Assembly: GCA_023398165.1 (NCBI GenBank)
Contig: JAEWSQ010000012.1
Location: forward strand, 124,001-188,000
Direction of reading: 5' to 3'
Origin: Spirochaetota bacterium
GTDB lineage: Bacteria > Spirochaetota > Spirochaetia > Treponematales > Treponemataceae
Length of the DNA: 64,000 nucleotides
The first letter of the stretch is position 1. Every line of letters begins with the position of its first letter. The translations under genes were made by a program, and so were the position numbers. Below the pieces are notes generated by a model. The model had not been told where the DNA came from and did not search any database. It saw nothing but the letters and a program-made list of their open reading frames with translations. Shown here piece after piece: positions 7,476-15,996 of the stretch.

Positions 7476-8423
7476 ATGATTATAAGTAATGAACAGTTAA
7501 AGAAAATTTACTATGGGGCATATTCATTTGCGGAAACAGATGACGGATATCTGCAGGCATTTCAATATACTAAGGATCAGATGGATTATTTTAAAAAAAC
7601 GTCTGATTTTTTTTACGACAGATGCAAGGCAGGTTCAGCCAAAACGCTTGAATTTGCAACTGTTGCAGTAAAAATTTCATTTGAATATAAAATACTATGG
7701 GCAGGCTCTCAGGATTCATTTGAGTTATGTGAGGATGGACTTATTACAAATATTATCTATGTAAAAGATATTAAGGAAGAAGGAACTATTTCATTTTCGC
7801 TGCAGGAAGGGAAGAAGAATGTCATAATCTATCTGCCGGCGGATGCTACAGTAGTAATTAGAAACTTTGAAATAAACAAGGATTTTGTTCCTGCTGAAAA
7901 GGGCGAAAAGGTACTATGGTTAGGGGATTCTATTACACAGGGATTCGGCCCGTTACGATCAGCACAAACATATGTAAGTGTCGCCAATAGATTGCTGGGA
8001 TATGACATTATCAATCAGGGTATTGGAGGATATGTGTATGATAAAAAATCGCTGCTGAAGATGGAAGGCTATAGACCGCATAAGATTATTGCTGCACTTG
8101 GAACAAATCAGTATGGAACTGAGAGCATGAAGGATATAGAAGAGTTCTATGAAGTGCTTACCAAAATATATAAAGATATTCCTGTTTTGTGTATAACTCC
8201 CCTTTGGAGAGGAGATAATGTGGAAGGTATTCCGACACTTATTAGTTTTTGCAATAGATTAAAGAGTATTGTTAAGAAATATGAATCAGTTACTATGGTT
8301 GATGGATTTAAACTGGTGCCGCATTTACCTGAATACTTTCTTGATAATCTTCATCCAAATCAATTAGGATCAGAAGTATACGGACGTAATCTTGTTAGAG
8401 CTATTGAAGAACTGGGATTCTAG
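7476..8423 (+). CDS. SGNH/GDSL-family esterase with N-terminal beta domain
   Basis: The ATG at 7476 follows a clear TAGGAG site; an in-frame TTG at 7443 lies inside a hairpin and is rejected. The 315-residue protein has an N-terminal beta-sandwich-like region (about 1-140), then SGNH motifs: block I LWLGDSITQGFG with the nucleophile Ser near residue 152, a Gly block (GIGGYV), block III with the Asn (LGTNQYG) and block V DNLHPNQLG with the catalytic Asp and His. This two-domain layout resembles carbohydrate acetylesterases of the CE2/CE3 kind, so a role in sugar deacetylation is likely. There is no signal peptide, so it appears cytosolic. It stands alone between repeats. Confidence 0.8.
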   Translation: MIISNEQLKKIYYGAYSFAETDDGYLQAFQYTKDQMDYFKKTSDFFYDRCKAGSAKTLEFATVAVKISFEYKILWAGSQDSFELCEDGLITNIIYVKDIKEEGTISFSLQEGKKNVIIYLPADATVVIRNFEINKDFVPAEKGEKVLWLGDSITQGFGPLRSAQTYVSVANRLLGYDIINQGIGGYVYDKKSLLKMEGYRPHKIIAALGTNQYGTESMKDIEEFYEVLTKIYKDIPVLCITPLWRGDNVEGIPTLISFCNRLKSIVKKYESVTMVDGFKLVPHLPEYFLDNLHPNQLGSEVYGRNLVRAIEELGF

Positions 8424-8451
8424 TGGTGAGCGCTAAAGTAGAATAGAAGAA

Positions 8452-8488
8452 GGATTCTCACGCGAAAACGCAAAGGCACGAAGGGAAA
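8452..8488. repeat. Divergent third copy of the CACGCAAAGGC repeat
   Basis: The sequence TTCTCACGCG, then AAAACGCAAAGGCACGAAGG, aligns with the 3' half of the repeats at 6712-6790 and 9480-9550 but lacks their 5' half. It lies in the short spacer between the convergent SGNH and methyltransferase genes. Confidence 0.5.
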
Positions 8489-8559
8489 GAGGAGGAGCGT
8501 TATGCGCGAATTACATCCGGATATTTTTATAAATTCTGCAAATAAATGTGTATCTCTCT

Positions 8560-9231
8560 TTATTCATTAATCCATTTGACTGCATTTGCAAAACCTAAAT
8601 CAACAATTTCTGAATTTGGAAATACTTTTAAATACACATCTTTAAACTCTTTTCTAGACAAATACTTGTCGTTTGCTAAATGATGTAGCCATTCTTTATT
8701 ATGCCAAAAACTAAATAGAAACCAGGCCTTTTTTATACCTAACTTAAATATGTTTGGTATAAATTCTAACGCTGCAGGTATTGTATATGACCATCCAGGC
8801 GGTGTTTTATAAACATCAGATACATTATCAATAATGATCAGTCTTCCGCCTTTTTTAACTAAACTCCTGATTTTTAATAATCCTGCTTCGTAATTTTCCA
8901 GATGGTGCATCATAGTATGAGAATAAACAAAATCAAATTTAGCTTGATTCTCAAAATTCATAATATCTTCTACCAAATACGTGATATTTGTCCTGTTATG
9001 TTTTTGTTTTGCCAGTTCAATTAATTCTGAACAAATATCTAACCCTGTTACTTTTTCAAACTTTGCTGATAATATTTCAGCTGCCTGTCCTGCCCCGCAG
9101 CCGATATCTAGTGCGCTTAATCCAGATAAATCATCCCACCCGAACCATGGAGTTCCTAAAAATTCAGAAACAAATTGTTCATACTTTTCAGCGAATGAAT
9201 TAAACGTATTATATTCAGCTTTAGTATTCAT
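8560..9231 (-). CDS. Class I SAM-dependent methyltransferase
   Basis: The 223-residue protein has a Rossmann-type SAM site: motif I LDIGCGAGQAAEIL (about residues 41-54), the acidic end of strand 2 (GLDICSELIELAKQ), the motif II/III region VEDIMNFE, and strand 4 FDFVYSHTMMHHLEN. This matches the UbiE/COQ5-like methyltransferase fold used on small molecules. The substrate is unknown. A GGAGGGG site lies directly before the ATG at 9231. The codons just upstream of this start are a remnant of another gene (see 9232-9317), so the methyltransferase may have been placed here by recombination. Confidence 0.75.
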   Translation of the reverse strand: MNTKAEYNTFNSFAEKYEQFVSEFLGTPWFGWDDLSGLSALDIGCGAGQAAEILSAKFEKVTGLDICSELIELAKQKHNRTNITYLVEDIMNFENQAKFDFVYSHTMMHHLENYEAGLLKIRSLVKKGGRLIIIDNVSDVYKTPPGWSYTIPAALEFIPNIFKLGIKKAWFLFSFWHNKEWLHHLANDKYLSRKEFKDVYLKVFPNSEIVDLGFANAVKWINE

Positions 9232-9317
9232 TTCCCCTCCATCAAATAAGTACCGGTTTACCTCATCATCAGAAAACTGAGTAAAAATAAATTCTCTATC
9301 TTCAAGGTTAATATTTT
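9232..9317 (-). pseudogene. Remnant of a GNAT acetyltransferase N-terminus
   Basis: Read in frame with the methyltransferase, the 28 codons upstream of its start encode NINLEDREFIFTQFSD followed by DEVNRYLFDGG. This closely resembles the beta1-alpha1 region of RimJ/RimL-like acetyltransferases (pattern L-x-D-x-x-F-I-F...F-S-D-x-E-V-x-R-Y-L-x-D). A TAA lies just upstream and the rest of the gene is missing. The assignment rests on motif recognition by eye. Confidence 0.4.
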
Positions 9318-9479
9318 AAGCAGTAATCGTTGTTACTAAATTGTTATAAAACATATTTCTATTGGTATACTCTTTTTCCAAGATTCATACATTATTGTAA
9401 TGAGCAGAAAATACAGCGAATGAAAGAAATGTATACTTTGGCTTTATATGATTTTCCGCTTACAATTTTTTCATAACCA

Positions 9480-9550
9480 ATTATACACTGAATTCACCCA
9501 TGGTCAAATACTTTTCAGGGAAGAGTCTCACGCAAAGGCGCGAAGGGGAT
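9480..9550. repeat. Dispersed repeat, copy 2
   Basis: It begins ATTATACACTGAATTCACCC and ends GCGCGAAGGGGAT, in the same orientation as the copy at 6712-6790. It ends one base before the stop codon of the helicase gene, so it could also affect that transcript's 3' end. The rest of the 9318-9479 spacer shows nothing I can name. Confidence 0.75.
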
Positions 9551-9551
9551 A

Positions 9552-12455
9552 TTAAATACGGATATTTTCAAAATAACTGAAAACATCTTGTCGAACTGGG
9601 GTTTTTAAACGAAAAAGAATGTTTACAACTGGAAGATTTTTACCTTCTGATTTCATTCTTTGTTCCTCTGCCTTCAATGGTTCCATCTCCCCTAAGTAAT
9701 AAAAATCCCTTCCCTCGCCATCGCTTTTTTTTACAAATAGAGGTATTCGTATTTTATTTTTTTTCTGTGCCATTATTACCACTGGTTCTTTTGAACCTAT
9801 ACGAACACCATTTCTTGTCATCCAACTAAATGTTTCATTATCAATAAAACAATCTTCATAGTTTATACTATCTTCAATTTCGTCACTTTTGTTATAGGTA
9901 ACAAAAATAGGACAGGTCCAAGGTTCAGTTTTATATTGAATTTTATAACCATAGATTGTTGAAGCTTCATCTGATTCCCAATTTAATAATTTACATACAT
10001 CCTTACGTGAATACTTCTCATATAATACAAACGCTTTTTCTGAGACTCCAGATGAAAGTAATTTGCTAAGTTTTGAGAATCCTAAATCAATAATTTGTGT
10101 CAAATGCTTTTTAAATTTATCTGATTTCAATAATTCAAGAAATTCATTAGAAATATGATAAATTTTAGCTTTTTCCTCAACTTCGATATATGTAATATTT
10201 CCATACTTTTCTCTATACGCTTGAGTAAAAAACTCATTAGTAAGAATTCTCAGCGCTGAGTAAAATGATGCTTCATTAGGAATTTCATTCCACCTATTAC
10301 TAAGGATATCATTGAATTCATCTTGTGAAAAAACGCCTTTATCCAGTAGTAATTCAATCATTATTAACTCATGGGGTCTAATACCTGATGCTATTTCAGT
10401 AGAAAAAAAACGTAGTGATTTTAAGTGTAAAGAAGAAATACTTATTATATAACTTTTCTCTACCTTCATTAAAAACTCAGGATAAGAATTATATTTATCA
10501 AGGAAAACAAAGGGATCTATTGAATCATTTTCCTGGAATTCAACAAGTGTTGGAATTCGACCTAATCTATATTTGACCTTATTATATTCTTCTTTTAATA
10601 ATTTAAGTTGATTAAAGGATACGTTATTTATTGCATTAAATATTTTCTCTCGAGCTATTAAATCAAAATTAATTGTAGAAGAGCCAGGTATACAGGAACT
10701 TCCAGAATTAATTAGCTTTCGTAGTGCATCATGATTGTAAGAAGTATCACCAAAAAGAGCGATAGGAATCATGAAGTTATTTGAATAGTTTCCAATAAAA
10801 TCAATAACAGTTAAATATTCCTTATTTTGAACTTTTCTAAGACCTCTTCCTAATTGTTGTACAAAAATTATAGCAGATTGTGTAGGTCTTAACATTACGA
10901 CTTGATTAACTGCCGGTATATCTATACCTTCGTTAAAAATATCAACAGAAATAATATAATCAATAATTCCTTCTTCTAATTTCTTAATTGTATTCTCTCT
11001 TTCTTCTTCAGTATTACTTCCAGAAAGAGCCACTGTTGTAAACCCTTTTTTATTAAGCTGAACTGATAATTGAAATGCTTCATCATTTCTACTGCAAAAT
11101 ATAAGGCCTTTTGTTTTCTCTGAATTATTTTTATATAACTCAATTTTCTCCATAATATGATTAATACGTTCTGAACTTATAAGATCCCGAAAACTTGCAT
11201 TTTCATCAAGTACTTTACCATTTACTGTTATTTCACTCACTCCGTAATAGTGAAAGGGACATAGCATATCCAATTCAAGAGCCTTCTGTAACCTTATTTC
11301 ATAGCCGATTGTATGATCAAATAACGAGTAAATATCAAATCCATCAGTACGTTCTGGTGTTGCTGTAAGGCCAAGGAGGAATTTAGGTTTAAAATAATCA
11401 ATAATTTTCTTATAACTTTCTGCTCCAGATCGATGGGCTTCATCAATAACAATATAGTCGAATGTATCAGGTAGAATAGATTTAAGTGTCTCTTCACGAG
11501 AGACCGTTTGAATCATTCCGAAGACATATTTTTTATCAATACCTTTTTCGTTACCTATTATGAATCCTGTATTAATCGAGGTTCCAAGAATTTCCTTAAA
11601 ACTACTTTCTGTTTTTCTAAGAATTGTTTCTCTGTGTACAAGAAAAAGAAATCGTTTTGGTTTATATTGCTGTACATCAAAAGCAGCAAGGTAGGTTTTC
11701 CCTGTACCTGTTGCCGATATTATTAAAGCCCTATGCCCCTTTTTTTCTCTTATACTCAATAATGAAGCCATTGCCTCTTTTTGCAGAATATTTGGTATAA
11801 TCTCTCTTTCATCAAGTAACAATTCAGGTAATAAAGGTTTTTTTTTGTTTCGATTTAACTTTTGTTCATTGTATATTTGTGAATAATCTTGTATCCACTG
11901 AGCATTAACAGGAACGGCATCATTCCATACTTTATCAAATTCGTTTCTCGTAATACGAACTAACTCACCATCAACACAAGATAATATCTTTAAATTCCAC
12001 TCCATGTTTTTTGAAAGTGCATCTTGCGTCAAATTCGAACTTCCAATTATTACAGACCAGTAATTAGTTTGTTTAAAAATATATCCTTTTGGATGAAAAT
12101 TTCCTCCAATATAGGCACGTACTTCAATGTTTGGAAATAGTAAAAGTTTCTCTAGCGCTTTAGGATCTGTAAATGTTAGATAATTTGTTGTAAGTATTTT
12201 ACCCTTTATTTTATGCTTTTTTAACTCATTAAACGTGTTTAGCAATGTTGCTATTCCACTTGAAGTTATAAAAGCTACGGAAAAATAAAACTCAAGACAT
12301 GTATTTAACTCATTAAGTAATGAAGTAAGAACCTTTTCATGATTTTTATAATCGTTTTTAACTAATTGAGGTCTAAAAAACTTATCAGAATATAGAGACT
12401 GATCAATAAAACTTGTCTGAAGACTTTCAATAAGCCTTTTCGATACATCTATCAC
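9552..12455 (-). CDS. PLD-nuclease/superfamily 2 helicase/DUF3427 protein
   Basis: The 967-residue protein has three parts. Residues about 45-180 form a phospholipase D-like nuclease module with HPKGYIF (121-127) and IIGSSNLTQDAL (137-146). Residues about 220-560 form an SF2 helicase: Walker A SATGTGKT (247-254), DEAH box IDEAHRSG (337-344), LTATPER (363-369) and arginine-finger motif VI QLGRGLRK (534-541). The C-terminal region to the end matches the DUF3427-type tail (FSWMTRNGVRIG, then FYYLGEMEPL). The start is a GTG that overlaps the Nudix stop codon by four bases (GTGA), so translation is coupled. Proteins of this build are found in variable genome regions; a role in DNA defence or repair is inference. 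Confidence 0.85.
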   Translation of the reverse strand: MIDVSKRLIESLQTSFIDQSLYSDKFFRPQLVKNDYKNHEKVLTSLLNELNTCLEFYFSVAFITSSGIATLLNTFNELKKHKIKGKILTTNYLTFTDPKALEKLLLFPNIEVRAYIGGNFHPKGYIFKQTNYWSVIIGSSNLTQDALSKNMEWNLKILSCVDGELVRITRNEFDKVWNDAVPVNAQWIQDYSQIYNEQKLNRNKKKPLLPELLLDEREIIPNILQKEAMASLLSIREKKGHRALIISATGTGKTYLAAFDVQQYKPKRFLFLVHRETILRKTESSFKEILGTSINTGFIIGNEKGIDKKYVFGMIQTVSREETLKSILPDTFDYIVIDEAHRSGAESYKKIIDYFKPKFLLGLTATPERTDGFDIYSLFDHTIGYEIRLQKALELDMLCPFHYYGVSEITVNGKVLDENASFRDLISSERINHIMEKIELYKNNSEKTKGLIFCSRNDEAFQLSVQLNKKGFTTVALSGSNTEEERENTIKKLEEGIIDYIISVDIFNEGIDIPAVNQVVMLRPTQSAIIFVQQLGRGLRKVQNKEYLTVIDFIGNYSNNFMIPIALFGDTSYNHDALRKLINSGSSCIPGSSTINFDLIAREKIFNAINNVSFNQLKLLKEEYNKVKYRLGRIPTLVEFQENDSIDPFVFLDKYNSYPEFLMKVEKSYIISISSLHLKSLRFFSTEIASGIRPHELIMIELLLDKGVFSQDEFNDILSNRWNEIPNEASFYSALRILTNEFFTQAYREKYGNITYIEVEEKAKIYHISNEFLELLKSDKFKKHLTQIIDLGFSKLSKLLSSGVSEKAFVLYEKYSRKDVCKLLNWESDEASTIYGYKIQYKTEPWTCPIFVTYNKSDEIEDSINYEDCFIDNETFSWMTRNGVRIGSKEPVVIMAQKKNKIRIPLFVKKSDGEGRDFYYLGEMEPLKAEEQRMKSEGKNLPVVNILFRLKTPVRQDVFSYFENIRI

Positions 12456-12844
12456 CTCATCCTCTCCCTAATCTTCTCCACAATAGGCACATCTGCCGGA
12501 GCCCACTCCACACTGTTTAGTTCACTGACAGAAAGCCAGCGGCTGTCCAGGTGTTCTGTGAGTGTTATGCTGCCTTCAAGAATAGTGCATATGAACGCAT
12601 GCATGGTAATAGAAAAGCTTATATATTGATGATTTACAGTGGTAACAAAGTCTTCAACTCGGATTTTTATTAGAAGCTCTTCCTGTATTTCCCTTACAAG
12701 TGCTTCTTCGGGTGTTTCGCCTTGTTCAATCTTCCCGCCCGGGAATTCCCACATTTTTGCCGCTTCCCCGGAATCCTTCCTTTGAGCGCAAAAAACTTTT
12801 CCGTTTTCTATAAAAACTGCCGCCGCGACGTTAAAATGTTTCAT
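12452..12844 (-). CDS. Nudix (MutT-like) nucleoside triphosphate pyrophosphohydrolase
   Basis: The 130-residue protein has a complete Nudix box at about residues 36-58 (GGKIEQGETPEEAL then VREIQEELLI), with the metal-binding REIQEE core. The N-terminal strand FNVAAAVFIENGKVFCAQR and the overall length fit the MutT/NudG group, which hydrolyses oxidised or modified (d)NTPs. AAGGATAATC precedes the ATG. It is the first gene of a two-gene unit with the helicase, under a promoter at 12863-12891. The tight coupling suggests the pair acts together: the hydrolase on a nucleotide pool, the helicase-nuclease on DNA. Which nucleotide is hydrolysed cannot be told. Confidence 0.85.
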   Translation of the reverse strand: MKHFNVAAAVFIENGKVFCAQRKDSGEAAKMWEFPGGKIEQGETPEEALVREIQEELLIKIRVEDFVTTVNHQYISFSITMHAFICTILEGSITLTEHLDSRWLSVSELNSVEWAPADVPIVEKIRERMR

Positions 12845-12862
12845 GATTATCCTTATCTGTAC

Positions 12863-12891
12863 AGAATACCAGGTTTCACGAGGCGGCGCAA
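12863..12891 (-). promoter_or_regulatory. Promoter of the Nudix-helicase operon
   Basis: On the minus strand TTGCGC (12891-12886), a 17-base spacer and TATTCT (12868-12863) are positioned 18 bases before the Nudix start codon, with the ribosome site in between. The match to consensus is moderate. Confidence 0.4.
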
Positions 12892-12970
12892 TAAAAAAAA
12901 CATTCTATACTGCTGAAACAAACTGATATCAGCCACCGTCAGCAGTACCGTTCTTTATATGTTTTATTCA

Positions 12971-13603
12971 TTATAAAGTATATGCCCAGCTGAGTTTTAC
13001 ATCGTCCCACAAACAGGAATTCCCTCCCGTCCCGGAAGCATTAGTAACGGATGAAACCTTTATCCAAATCGGTTTGCCGACAGCATTTGAACTTTGCTTT
13101 ACTTCAAGTTCTACAGTTTGAGTTACCCATTTCGCTGCAAGATCATCACCGGCATTGTAGCTTATTGTTACATCGCTGGATTTTAATTCCACATAGGTAT
13201 TATTTCCGCTGTCATACCCTAGAGTCAGTCTCGATGTTAATCCAGATGTATTATCACCTAAACTCTTAATGCTTAGTATATATTTGCCGGCTGAATACAT
13301 ACTAGATAATTCCTGCGAAAAACCATTGTCAGGATTGTTTTGTGCATTATTATCAGTATACGACGCCCACACTCCATAATCACCATCGGGCACACCTTCC
13401 GGCCAGTAAAACCTGCCGTACCAGAAACCGCCGGCAACCCAGTCATCTGCACCAACGAGATCTCCGGTTTTAGAAGCACCAGAGGTATTCTCGAAACTGC
13501 TGTTGGGAACAGCTATAGGGCTTGGTTCCCCATAAGAAATGTTAAAGCCGCATGAACACAAAATGATACAAACAACCAGGATTATACTAAATATTTTTCT
13601 CAT
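12971..13603 (-). CDS. Exported beta-sandwich protein, possibly carbohydrate-binding
   Basis: The 210-residue product begins with a clear signal peptide (MRKIFSIILVVCIILCSCGF). The Cys at position 18 could be lipidated, but LCSC is not a good lipobox, and cleavage after SYG is an alternative. The mature part starts VPNSSFENTSG and is rich in Trp, Tyr, Asn and Gly, with LWDDVKLSW near the C-terminus. This pattern (N-x-S/D-F-E at the start, D-D-V/I near the end) is typical of carbohydrate-binding-module-like jelly rolls. No enzyme domain is attached. It is a single gene with a 126-base spacer before the Nudix gene. Confidence 0.6.
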   Translation of the reverse strand: MRKIFSIILVVCIILCSCGFNISYGEPSPIAVPNSSFENTSGASKTGDLVGADDWVAGGFWYGRFYWPEGVPDGDYGVWASYTDNNAQNNPDNGFSQELSSMYSAGKYILSIKSLGDNTSGLTSRLTLGYDSGNNTYVELKSSDVTISYNAGDDLAAKWVTQTVELEVKQSSNAVGKPIWIKVSSVTNASGTGGNSCLWDDVKLSWAYTL

Positions 13604-13834
13604 ATTTTTAGCCTCTCCTTAAAAAAAATTTACATGCATAAAGCAATTATTACAGGGTATTTGATTTTTTTAAGAGATTTTTAAGAATATTTTTTTGAAT
13701 TTTTACTCTAACTGATATTGTTTAGCCGGCTATGTTATTCTATCACGTATTATATTTCTGTCAAATTTATTTTTGAACCTTATACGGCATAGAGAAATGA
13801 GGGATGTAAAATAAATCGTGGAATCTACAATAAG

Positions 13835-13889
13835 CGAGTTTCGCAAACCAAAACTCGAGAAGCAAGAGCAGCAGGGAAGCTGCTCTTGC
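13835..13889 (-). terminator. Double hairpin downstream of the HU gene
   Basis: An 11-base perfect stem (GCAAGAGCAGC at 13862-13872, GCTGCTCTTGC at 13879-13889, six-base loop) is followed on the minus strand by a second seven-base stem (CGAGTTT/AAACTCG, 13835-13857). It begins 10 bases after the HU stop codon. There is no long U-tract, so termination is likely but not certain. The remaining spacer 13604-13834 is AT-rich and shows nothing else. Confidence 0.5.
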
Positions 13890-13899
13890 GGCCGTAACC

Positions 13900-14181
13900 T
13901 TATTTCTTCTTATTGACGCTGTCTTTTAATGCTGTTCCGGCTTTAAAGCGCACATTCTTTGCAGCTGCTATCTTTATTGCTTTACCGGTTTTGGGATTTC
14001 TTCCGGTTCTGGCTTTTCTTTCGCTTACTTTAAATGATCCGAAACCGATTAATGTAACATCTTCGCCTTTTGCCATGGCTTTTGAAACATTTTCTGTAAA
14101 AGCTTTCAGGAAAGCATCCGTATCTTTCTTTGTAAATTCTGTGTCTGCAGCGATTGCATCGATTAATTCTGATTTGTTCAT
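13900..14181 (-). CDS. hup: HU-family nucleoid DNA-binding protein
   Basis: The 93-residue protein matches HU over its whole length: MNKSELIDAIAADT at the start, the GFGSFKVSERKAR turn, the DNA-binding arm GRNPKTGKAIKI with the Pro that intercalates into DNA, and KNVRFKAGTALKDSVN at the end. It bends and compacts DNA, usually as a dimer, and helps replication initiation. The start follows AGAGGATACC. It stands as a single gene with its own hairpin terminator. Whether it is an HU or an IHF-like subunit cannot be decided, but HU is far more likely. Confidence 0.93.
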   Translation of the reverse strand: MNKSELIDAIAADTEFTKKDTDAFLKAFTENVSKAMAKGEDVTLIGFGSFKVSERKARTGRNPKTGKAIKIAAAKNVRFKAGTALKDSVNKKK

Positions 14182-14311
14182 GGTATCCTCTTAGAATATA
14201 TAATACTATGAATTATTCATATAATCCGCTATAGATGCAAGCCCTTTTTTTCCTGTAATACAAACAATCAGGCATAAATACGTAAAATATGACTCTTACA
14301 TAAAGAGGTTC

Positions 14312-15169
14312 ATGATGGTAAACTGCTGTAATGCTGCTGCATTACAAATCATGAGGCTTACAATGATACCCCTTCAAACAATGAAAAAAATCGGAGAAGG
14401 TCAGGAAGCAGAAATTTACCTTTCCCCGGAAAACAAAGTATTAAAACTCTTTAAATCAAGTGGTTTTAAGGCCAAATCAATAGAAGAAGAGTCCCTGTTA
14501 AGAATCCTCTTCGATTCCCGTCTACCGGTTCCTAAAACCTACGGCGCTTCTGAAATTGAAAGCCGTCCTTTTTATACCATGGATTACATCAGCGGGGAAA
14601 GCTTATTATCACTTCTTCTCAAAAACCCTTTAAACTCTAAAAAATATGCTCTCCTTTTTGCTCAGTATCATGCCCGTATCAACTCGCACACTGCACCGTC
14701 CTCTTTTAAAGAGGAAAAAGGCAGTCTCGCATGGTGTATTGAACATTCAAAGCTGGATCAAAAAACAATAAACGCTGGTTTGCTTCTTCTGGGAAACCTT
14801 CCGTCTTCAAATAAGCTCTGCCACGGAGACTATAATCTTGCGAATGTTATTATCAATACGGAAGGTAAACCTTTTTTTATTGACTGGGGAGGGGCTGCCA
14901 AAGGGTATTTTGTTTCTGACGTTGCTAATGCATACCTGATGATTGTTAACGGAGCTTTACCTCCGCAGGCGGGATTTTTCCTACGCGCTTTCCTAACGTT
15001 TTTTAGAAAGAATTTTGCCTATACATATGTCAGATATTATAAGAAAATAAACCCCTTTACTAGTAAAGAGTTTAATGACTGGCTTCTTATCCGGTCAATG
15101 GTACGGCTGGCCTTTTGTAAAGATGAAGAAAAACCATGGCTTTTGAACTATATCAGAAAGAACACTTAG
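14312..15169 (+). CDS. Aminoglycoside phosphotransferase-like small-molecule kinase
   Basis: The 285-residue protein has a kinase-like fold. It shows an ATP-binding N-lobe (KKIGEGQEAEIYL), the lobe-hinge segment FYTMDYISGESL, the catalytic loop LCHGDYNLANVII with HGDxxxxN, and the metal-binding FIDWGGAA. These are the APH/choline-kinase motifs. Real substrates of such proteins vary (sugars, choline, antibiotics), and nothing here decides. The ATG at 14312 follows AGAGG; internal Met residues (14, 19, 24 codons in) are possible alternative starts since the conserved fold begins near residue 25. It is followed after seven bases by the NlpC/P60 lipoprotein gene. Confidence 0.7.
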   Translation: MMVNCCNAAALQIMRLTMIPLQTMKKIGEGQEAEIYLSPENKVLKLFKSSGFKAKSIEEESLLRILFDSRLPVPKTYGASEIESRPFYTMDYISGESLLSLLLKNPLNSKKYALLFAQYHARINSHTAPSSFKEEKGSLAWCIEHSKLDQKTINAGLLLLGNLPSSNKLCHGDYNLANVIINTEGKPFFIDWGGAAKGYFVSDVANAYLMIVNGALPPQAGFFLRAFLTFFRKNFAYTYVRYYKKINPFTSKEFNDWLLIRSMVRLAFCKDEEKPWLLNYIRKNT

Positions 15170-15176
15170 TTTTCTA

Positions 15177-15728
15177 ATGAATAAATATCTTCTGTCATTC
15201 ATTTTTCTAAGTATATTTCTCTTTTCATCCTGTTCCCAGCAAGCACCTCAGACAGAGCAGTTTATCACAGAAGAATGGGCCGTCCGCGAAAAAGCATATC
15301 AAACGGCTCTTTTATATCTGGAAGAAGATACTGAATATGAGTGGGGAGGACAGGATCCCCTGCGGACTATAAAAATTGACTGCTCGGGGCTTGTTGTTAT
15401 GTGTTATACATATGCAGTTGAGAATTCAGTATTTTATCTTCCCTTTTCAGATGCCGCTTCCTATGATTTATATCAAAAGTATTCATATCCGGTAGAAAAG
15501 CCGGAGAGGGGCGATGTTGTATTTATGGGAAATACGCAGACATCTGAAGTAAGTCATATTGCGGTCTTTGAAAAAGAGGAGAACGGGCTTTTCTGGTTTA
15601 TAGATTCCACTCTTAAGGATTCTGACAGAGACGGTATTAACGATATCAACGGTGTAACCCGCAGGTCGTATGATAAACAGGGATCGCCCATAATCAGTTT
15701 TGGAAGAATCATACTTCTAAAGAAGTAA
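15177..15728 (+). CDS. NlpC/P60-family peptidoglycan hydrolase lipoprotein
   Basis: The 183-residue product carries a lipoprotein signal (FLFSSC, lipidated Cys near residue 19). The catalytic domain shows YEWGGQDP, then IDCSGLVVMCY with the nucleophile Cys, RGDVVFM, and VSHIAVFEKEE with the catalytic His, then a polar residue region FIDST. This is the NlpC/P60 papain-like fold that cuts D-gamma-glutamyl-meso-diaminopimelate bonds in cell-wall peptides. The protein is expected to sit in the periplasm, anchored by lipid. It is translated close behind the kinase-like gene. Confidence 0.82.
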   Translation: MNKYLLSFIFLSIFLFSSCSQQAPQTEQFITEEWAVREKAYQTALLYLEEDTEYEWGGQDPLRTIKIDCSGLVVMCYTYAVENSVFYLPFSDAASYDLYQKYSYPVEKPERGDVVFMGNTQTSEVSHIAVFEKEENGLFWFIDSTLKDSDRDGINDINGVTRRSYDKQGSPIISFGRIILLKK

Positions 15729-15790
15729 TTATCTGTTTTTCTCTTGTTCATATCTTTTTTGAGCAGTATACTTACAGCAAGGAGACGGTA

Positions 15791-15988
15791 ATGATTTTAG
15801 TAGACACTTTTCAGACAAAACAGGATGCATTTCCCCTCATTACTATGCTGGAAGAAAATGATATTCCGTATATTCAGAAATCTGAAGATTTAGGCGGAAA
15901 ACTTGGTTCAACGATTCTTCCATCGGGTGTAAAAATTTATGTCAGTGAAGAAGATATAGAGAAAGTACATAAGCTTTCAAACGTATAG
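15791..15988 (+). CDS. DUF2007-like small signalling-type protein
   Basis: The 65-residue product (MILVDTFQTKQDAFPLITML, then ENDIPYIQKSED) has the ferredoxin-like pattern of DUF2007 proteins: strand VDTF, helix AFPLITMLEENDI, strand IPYIQ, and a C-terminal VKIYVSEEDIEKVHKL. The family is found in many bacteria and has no settled function. AAGGAGACGGTA precedes the ATG. It is followed nine bases later by the VOC protein gene, suggesting co-transcription. Confidence 0.7.
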   Translation: MILVDTFQTKQDAFPLITMLEENDIPYIQKSEDLGGKLGSTILPSGVKIYVSEEDIEKVHKLSNV

Positions 15989-15996
15989 GTAAATCC

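Noticed and set aside
13913..14194. 93-codon plus-strand frame across the HU gene
   Set aside because: It is the antisense of a clear HU protein and has no ribosome site.
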